Shown here one piece after another: positions 6,461 to 11,460 of a stretch of 11,460 bases of DNA. The notes under the pieces are model-generated. The model was not told the origin of the DNA, searched no databases, and saw nothing but the letters and a program-made list of their open reading frames with translations. This DNA comes from Candidatus Omnitrophota bacterium. Its GTDB lineage: Bacteria; Hinthialibacterota; Hinthialibacteria; OLB16. Every line of letters begins with the position of its first letter. Positions within the stretch are counted from its first letter, which is position 1. The position numbers were made by a program, and so were the translations under genes. Location of the stretch: assembly GCA_020632575.1 (NCBI GenBank), contig JACKFH010000073.1:1-11460 (forward strand), in the 5' to 3' direction.

Positions 6461-8017
6461 ATGGAAAAGATCAGACGGGCTCTTATCAGCGTTTCAGACA
6501 AGAACGGGATTGTGGACTTGGCCAAATTTCTGGACTCGCAAGGGGTTCAGATTCTATCGACCGGGGGGACATTAAAGGCGCTCACGGATGCCGGAGTGCC
6601 GGCGGTCCAGGTCTCGGATTTCACCGGCAGTCCCGAGATTCTGGATGGCCGAGTCAAAACCCTCCACCCTAAAATTCACGGCGGAATTCTCGGTCGCCGC
6701 GATCTCGATTCCCACAAGAAGCAGATGCGGGAGCATGGCATCGAGCCGATCGATTTGGTGGTGGTCAATCTCTATCCCTTCGAGAAAGTCACCGCGAACC
6801 CCGATTGCAGCCTGGAGGACGCCATCGAGAACATCGACATCGGCGGCCCCTCCATGGTCCGGTCGGCGGCTAAGAACTCCGACTCGGTGGCCGTGGTCAC
6901 CGACCCGGCGGACTACGCCCGTGTCCAATCTGAGATGGAAGCCAACGGTGGGGCGATCGGGGCCGAAACGCGGCGATATCTAATGGTGAAAGCCTTCGCG
7001 CGCACCGCCGAATACGACAGCGCCATCGCTGGATACCTATCGTCCAAATCCGAGAAAACGGCAGCGATCCCGGATAGAATCCAACTCAATTTGAAAAAGG
7101 TGGGCGACCTCCGATACGGCGAGAACCCGCACCAAAAAGCGGCGTGGTACACCGACGGAAGCAGTGGGCCAAAGTTGCCAAACGCCAAGGTTCTATCCGG
7201 CAAGGAGCTATCCTACAACAACCTGCTCGACCTCGAATCGGCGGCGCGAATGGTCCGGGATTTCGCCGAACCGACTGTCGCCATCCTGAAGCACAACAAC
7301 CCCTGCGGATTGGCGTCCGATTCCGATCTCGCGACAGCCTACAAGAACGCCTACGATTGCGACCCGGTCTCCGCCTATGGTTCGATCATTGGATTGAACC
7401 GGATTGTGGACGCCGCCACCGCCGAAAGGATCCACGAAAGCCCCTTTGTCGAGGCGGTCATCGCTCCGGGGTACGCCGAGGGAGTTTTAGATCTGCTCAC
7501 CGAAAAACAGAGCCGTCGCTTCCTCGAACTACCGGGCCTCGATCAAAACCCGGAAAAAGGAACCTTGGAACTCCGTTTCATCGAGGGGGGAGCCCTCGCC
7601 CAAGAGAAGGATGTCGCTTGGGAGGACGATTACGATTGGAAGGTGGTGACCAAACGTCAACCGACCGCTGAGGAAAAAGCCTCGCTCCTATTCGCCTTCC
7701 GCGCGGTGAAACACGTAAAATCCAACGCCATTGTCCTGGTCCAAGGGACTCACACGGTGGGGATCGGCGCGGGTCAGATGAACCGTCTGGAGTCGGTCCG
7801 AATCGCGACCAAGAATGCGGGCGACAAGGCCAAGGGATCGGTGTTGGGGTCGGACGCTTTCTTCCCCTTCCGGGATGGAGTGGACGCCGCGGCGGAGGCG
7901 GGCGTTGGGTTGATCATTCAACCGGGCGGCTCCAAACGGGATGACGAGGCGATCGAGGCGGCGGATGAGGCCGGGATCGCGATGGTCTTCACCGGAGTCC
8001 GGCACTTCCGTCACTGA
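6461..8017 (+). CDS. purH: Bifunctional PurH: AICAR transformylase / IMP cyclohydrolase
   Basis: This enzyme carries out the last two steps of de novo IMP synthesis: formylation of AICAR with 10-formyl-THF, then ring closure of FAICAR, in the cytoplasm. The 518-residue length is normal for the family. Residues 1-195 form the MGS-like cyclohydrolase domain, with STGGT (33-37) and GRVKTLHPK (63-71). The rest is the transformylase domain, with LRYGENPHQ, KELSYNNLLDLESA, the catalytic KHNNPCG (Lys277-His278), the HTVGIGAGQMNR segment and a terminal FTGVRHFRH. The segment DPVSAYGSIIGLNR (301-314) differs slightly from the common SAFGGI-A form. The ATG at 6461 is chosen because the family starts there and GAGGGG sits 7 nt upstream; the frame extends to 6434 without homology. 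No other purine genes are in the window. Its stop lies inside the 3' end of the convergent PBP gene. Confidence 0.97.
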   Translation: MEKIRRALISVSDKNGIVDLAKFLDSQGVQILSTGGTLKALTDAGVPAVQVSDFTGSPEILDGRVKTLHPKIHGGILGRRDLDSHKKQMREHGIEPIDLVVVNLYPFEKVTANPDCSLEDAIENIDIGGPSMVRSAAKNSDSVAVVTDPADYARVQSEMEANGGAIGAETRRYLMVKAFARTAEYDSAIAGYLSSKSEKTAAIPDRIQLNLKKVGDLRYGENPHQKAAWYTDGSSGPKLPNAKVLSGKELSYNNLLDLESAARMVRDFAEPTVAILKHNNPCGLASDSDLATAYKNAYDCDPVSAYGSIIGLNRIVDAATAERIHESPFVEAVIAPGYAEGVLDLLTEKQSRRFLELPGLDQNPEKGTLELRFIEGGALAQEKDVAWEDDYDWKVVTKRQPTAEEKASLLFAFRAVKHVKSNAIVLVQGTHTVGIGAGQMNRLESVRIATKNAGDKAKGSVLGSDAFFPFRDGVDAAAEAGVGLIIQPGGSKRDDEAIEAADEAGIAMVFTGVRHFRH

Positions 8018-10788
8018 CCGGGGGGAACAGGCAAAGAATCGACGCTTCTCGGTTCCACTGGACGGGGAACAGCGGGCGCCACACCGGGTTTGGTCCGGAT
8101 GGGAACTTGAACCTGCGGGTTGCGAGCGCGACGGAGGTCCGCCTCGGAGGGCGCCGATATCGGCTCCAACCTTCTTCTTTGGACCGCGGGTTGGTAATGG
8201 AGCGGGTTCGGGGGAGTCTGAGGTCGCTGGGAGGCGTCGACTGTTGGAATGCTGCCATAGGACACACCGCAATCCCGGCAAAACATCTGCGGCTCCTCGC
8301 CCTTCTTGACCCAAATCTTGGTCGTGTTCGCACAATATGAATTCGGCCGGAGCAAGGAATAGGCGCAAACCTCGACTCGGTGCATCTCGTCCGGGGCTTC
8401 GAAATCCAGGGGGCCTCCGGGTTTCGGTTTCCCCTCCGTATCCAAAAACTCCTCCTTGCTCATCCCTTTGTACTTCTCGAGATGGTAAGGGATCGCCTTT
8501 TCCATGAAGCTGAGCCAGGACGGCAGCGTGACGGTTCCGCCGGCCCTCTTGGTCCCGAGGGATGTGCGACGATCGTGTCCGACCCACAGAGCGGTGACGA
8601 TGTTGTTCGAATAGCCGACAAACCAAGCGTCAAAGTAGCGATTGGTCGTCCCAGTCTTGCCCGCCACCGGGTAAGGAAAACCCTCCATGTGACGATAGCC
8701 GGTGCCCTGCCGTTCCCGAAGCACGCCGGTGAGGATGCTGGTCATCTGGAAAGCGATGGTCGGATCGAGCGCCTGGGTGTCGCCGGAGGGGATGTGTTTG
8801 AGACGCGTCCCCTCGCGTGAGTTGTAAATCGATTCGATCGCGTAGGGGCGAACCAGGGTCCCCTGGTTGGCAAACACGGAATAGGCGGTGGCCATTTCAA
8901 GGGGAGAGATGTCGGGCGTTCCCAGTGCGACCGAAAGCCCCATGTCCTTCGTGATGGGAGTCCGAATCCCCATTCGTCTCGCGATCTCCAATGTCGGTTT
9001 CCCCCAGTAGGGATCGGGCGAATAGGCTCGTCCGAAAAGGGTTTCAAAAACCCGGACGGTGGGGATGTTGAGAGACTGGATAATGGCTGACCGGATCTTG
9101 ACCTGGCCGCCAAACTCGTCGGCGTAGTAGTTCGTCGGGCTCCAAACCTTTCCGGTGGCGTCCACTTTGGAAAAAGCCTCGTTGCTGACCATGGTGGTGG
9201 GAGTGTACCCGTTTTCGAAGGCCAAAGAGTAAATAACCGGCTTCAGACTCGAACCGGGTTGGGTTCCCTCCCGGCACCGGATCCGCTGATATCCCGCCGC
9301 CTCCTCATGCCAGTCGTATCCGCCAACCCAGGTCAGGATTCGGCCGGTCCCCACCTCGAGACAGACCAGAGATCCTTGAGCGTGTTGATCCTGATGCGAA
9401 TCCTGAAGAACAAACCGAAACCCCTGATCGGAAATCAGGCCTCGATTGATCAGGTCCTGCTCCGGCACTCGGGTTTGGCCGGAGCCATCCACGATTCGCT
9501 CCTTCGCAACCACGGGCACATAATAATCTTTGGTCAAAACCCCAAACTGGACGCGCCAGTCATCCTCCGAGGGATAGGGGACCGCGATCTCCGGCGATCC
9601 CGGAACCTCATCCAGCTCCACAGTCAACCAGTTCGGTTCGGCGACACCGGTCACTTTACCGAGGAGAGTGGCGTTGGCGAAAATCTTTTTGTCGAAACTC
9701 GGTTTATCGGAGGAGGCGAGTCCCCATCCGGGTTTCTGCTTTCTCCGAACCTTTTCCTCTTCGATCAGGGCTTTTTGCACAGCCTCCGTTCCCCACTCCT
9801 GCATCTGGGAATCGAGCGTGGTGCGAATCTCGAGGCCGCCGCCATACAAAATCGAATCGTCATCCAGCTGCATCTGATCGGCGGTGAGAGGGAAATGGCC
9901 GGGTGGCACATCGCCAAGAAGAAGTTCGTTTCGAACGAAGTGAGTCCAGTAAGGGAACCGATCCAACTGCGAGGCGCCGCTGGTCTTCTTCGGCCGCAAT
10001 TTCAGATCTTCCTTCTTGGCCTCTTTCGCCTCCTCCTCGGTGATGAATCCGCAATCCACCATGGAATCGAGGACAACGCCGCGCCGCGCTTTCGAGCGCT
10101 CGTAGTTGGCGAGCGGTGAATAGATGGTGTTCCCCTTCAACACCCCGATCAGGGTGGCGGATTCGGCCAGATCCAGATCGATCGGCTCCTTCCCGAAATA
10201 GAACTCGGCGGCGGCGCGAATGCCTCGGGTGTTGTGGCCATACATCACCTGATTGAGGTAGATGGTCAGGATTTCTTGTTTGGAAAGAACCTGTTCGATC
10301 TTGAGAGCGTAGAGGGCCTCTTTGATTTTACGCTGGTACGACTTCTCCCAATTGGTGTAGAGGTCCTTGGCGATCTGTTGAGTGATCGTGCTCCCGCCCC
10401 CCTCGATCCGACCGCTGGTGACATTGTTGTAAGCCGCCATGGCGATTCGGATCGGATTGACCCCATTGTGTTTATAGAACTGCTGATCCTCGGTCGCGAT
10501 CAGGGCGTTGATCAGGTGTTTGGGAAGTTCGTCGTAACGTGCGAGTCCGCTCTTTTCCCGGAAGAACTCAGCGATCTCTTCTCCGTTCCGATCCAGGAGT
10601 TTCGAGCCAATGTTCGGGTTGTAATCGTTGACCTGTTCGATTCCGGGAAGCCCCTCGATGTGGTCCATCAGGAAAGGCCAGCCGTAGCCAATGCAAAAGA
10701 AGACCACCGCCGCGAAGGTCAGCAGCGCTCCCACATAGACATAGCTGAAGAAATACCAGAGGGTTCCGTGTCGCTTTTCAGTCACCAT
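8011..10788 (-). CDS. mrcA: Class A penicillin-binding protein (PBP1A type): transglycosylase and transpeptidase
   Basis: This 925-residue inner-membrane enzyme polymerises lipid II into glycan strands and cross-links them outside the membrane. One N-terminal transmembrane segment spans about residues 11-36. The GT51 domain (about 60-265) has catalytic Glu100 in TEDQQFYKHNG, GGSTITQQ (131-138) and RKIKE with Glu157 (153-157). An OB-like insert (about 365-470), typical of PBP1A, follows. The transpeptidase domain has SSLK with nucleophile Ser513 (513-516), SLN (572-574) and KTG (711-713). The C-terminal extension holds four cysteines (808, 819, 837, 840) in the arrangement C-x10-C-x17-C-x2-C, then a ~80-residue Pro/Arg-rich tail. 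A similar CxxSG...C...C extension occurs in many PBP1A proteins. The ATG at 10788 is the only sensible start; its ribosome site is weak. The gene follows the metallo-hydrolase gene by 41 nt on the same strand and may be co-transcribed with it. The symbol is by family analogy with E. coli. Confidence 0.95.
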   Translation of the reverse strand: MVTEKRHGTLWYFFSYVYVGALLTFAAVVFFCIGYGWPFLMDHIEGLPGIEQVNDYNPNIGSKLLDRNGEEIAEFFREKSGLARYDELPKHLINALIATEDQQFYKHNGVNPIRIAMAAYNNVTSGRIEGGGSTITQQIAKDLYTNWEKSYQRKIKEALYALKIEQVLSKQEILTIYLNQVMYGHNTRGIRAAAEFYFGKEPIDLDLAESATLIGVLKGNTIYSPLANYERSKARRGVVLDSMVDCGFITEEEAKEAKKEDLKLRPKKTSGASQLDRFPYWTHFVRNELLLGDVPPGHFPLTADQMQLDDDSILYGGGLEIRTTLDSQMQEWGTEAVQKALIEEEKVRRKQKPGWGLASSDKPSFDKKIFANATLLGKVTGVAEPNWLTVELDEVPGSPEIAVPYPSEDDWRVQFGVLTKDYYVPVVAKERIVDGSGQTRVPEQDLINRGLISDQGFRFVLQDSHQDQHAQGSLVCLEVGTGRILTWVGGYDWHEEAAGYQRIRCREGTQPGSSLKPVIYSLAFENGYTPTTMVSNEAFSKVDATGKVWSPTNYYADEFGGQVKIRSAIIQSLNIPTVRVFETLFGRAYSPDPYWGKPTLEIARRMGIRTPITKDMGLSVALGTPDISPLEMATAYSVFANQGTLVRPYAIESIYNSREGTRLKHIPSGDTQALDPTIAFQMTSILTGVLRERQGTGYRHMEGFPYPVAGKTGTTNRYFDAWFVGYSNNIVTALWVGHDRRTSLGTKRAGGTVTLPSWLSFMEKAIPYHLEKYKGMSKEEFLDTEGKPKPGGPLDFEAPDEMHRVEVCAYSLLRPNSYCANTTKIWVKKGEEPQMFCRDCGVSYGSIPTVDASQRPQTPPNPLHYQPAVQRRRLEPISAPSEADLRRARNPQVQVPIRTKPGVAPAVPRPVEPRSVDSLPVPPGQ

Positions 10789-10829
10789 ATCAGTTTAGAA
10801 ACTCTTTCAATGTTTGAACAGGATAAACG

Positions 10830-11460
10830 TCAGGAACGGACATCCACCAAGGAATATCGGTTCTTCTCCTCATCGAATTGAACTCGACACACCGGAGTAT
10901 TCGGGTCGTGGCTAAGGACCAACAGCCAATTCTCTTCCCTCGCCATCCGAAAAAACTCCTTCTTGGTCTCGGCTTTATCCACCGGATGCGTGTCGTAGGC
11001 CATGTTAAAATGGGGAACGACCTGTCTCGCCAAGGGTAACAAATCCCCCGTGAATACGACCTTGTCCTTCGTTCCCTCGATCAGCACCGACACATGCCCC
11101 TGGGTGTGGCCCGGGGTCGGCAACAGCCGGAAACCGGGAAGGACAGATGAGTTCGAATCGACTTTCCTCAACCGGCCGGATTCCTCCAAAAGTTTATAGT
11201 TGTCCGGGTTGTAGGCGTTTGGCGTAATCCCCTTCCCCAACCGGGCGGTTTCATACTCTTGTTCGGAAACGAAGACCTCGGCGTTTGGAAAGGTCGGCGC
11301 GAGGTCTCCCTGGGAATCTCGGGTGACCACCCCTCCCGCGTGGTCGGTGTGGAGGTGGCTGAGGATCGCCTTGGTCACATCCGCGGGGGAAACTCCTTTA
11401 TCCTCGAGGTTCTTTCCAATCCAATCGTTTTCCGCCACCGAATAAAAGGCCCGTTCCTTT
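10830..11460 (-). CDS. Metallo-beta-lactamase-fold hydrolase (lactonase-like), N-terminus outside the window
   Basis: The minus-strand frame is open to the right edge, reading KERAFYSVAENDW before a possible GTG at 11438, so the true start lies beyond the window and about 210 residues are seen. The MBL zinc site is complete in the visible part: HLHTDH (near 11340-11357), the His of PTPGHTQGH (near 11098-11115), the Asp of FTGD (near 11040-11054) and the late His of LSHDP (near 10904-10918). The order and spacing, with a DVTKAILSHLH lead-in, resemble the broad group that includes N-acyl-homoserine lactonases and other esterases or lactonases, rather than glyoxalase II or true beta-lactamases. 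No signal peptide can be judged because the start is missing. The substrate is unknown, and lactonase activity is only one possibility. It lies 41 nt upstream of the PBP gene with no terminator between. Confidence 0.88.
   Translation of the reverse strand, partial: KERAFYSVAENDWIGKNLEDKGVSPADVTKAILSHLHTDHAGGVVTRDSQGDLAPTFPNAEVFVSEQEYETARLGKGITPNAYNPDNYKLLEESGRLRKVDSNSSVLPGFRLLPTPGHTQGHVSVLIEGTKDKVVFTGDLLPLARQVVPHFNMAYDTHPVDKAETKKEFFRMAREENWLLVLSHDPNTPVCRVQFDEEKNRYSLVDVRS

Noticed and set aside
9259..10119. Plus-strand open frame (286 codons) opposite the penicillin-binding protein
   Set aside because: It is antisense to the well-supported PBP gene, and the translation shows no domain or membrane pattern.
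1..11460. A mobile element, defence island, CRISPR array or biosynthetic cluster as the hidden system
   Set aside because: No transposase, integrase, phage, nuclease or array repeat is visible. The genes are mainly housekeeping with uniform codon use and no signs of recent transfer.

Overview
The window is a moderately GC-rich piece of bacterial chromosome carrying six protein genes, two of them cut by the window edges. Coding density is high. I see no RNA genes, CRISPR arrays, insertion sequences or phage genes. A class A penicillin-binding protein with an N-terminal membrane anchor shows a peptidoglycan-making bacterium. The secreted protease is built as signal peptide, propeptide, subtilase domain, Thr/Pro linker, FG-GAP-like repeats and dockerin-like EF-hands. 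That style, together with a ThiD2-ThiE fusion, is common in genomes of uncultured environmental lineages (PVC/FCB-related and candidate phyla). I cannot place the organism more precisely from sequence alone.

Layout, left to right. (1) 1-1748, plus strand: the 3' part of a TPR protein, then 5 nt later a fused ThiD2-ThiE thiamine enzyme. The two are probably co-transcribed. (2) 1764-2519, minus strand: a soluble polyprenyl-phosphate-type GT2 glycosyltransferase, convergent with the thiamine gene across only 15 nt. (3) 2520-2842: a divergent intergenic region with a plausible sigma70-type promoter for the protease. (4) 2843-6295, plus strand: a 1150-residue secreted S8 protease, apparently a single-gene unit closed by a 36-nt perfectly palindromic terminator. 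(5) 6461-8017, plus strand: purH, the bifunctional last enzyme of IMP synthesis. (6) 8011-11460, minus strand: a class A PBP whose 3' end overlaps that of purH by 7 nt, preceded on the same strand by a metallo-beta-lactamase-fold hydrolase that runs off the right edge.

The genes are mostly housekeeping (thiamine, purine and cell-wall synthesis) and do not form one pathway. The distinctive element is the multidomain exoprotease, probably an extracellular or surface degradative enzyme. I found no convincing evidence of a new multi-gene system; the observations below concern domain architecture and transcript layout.
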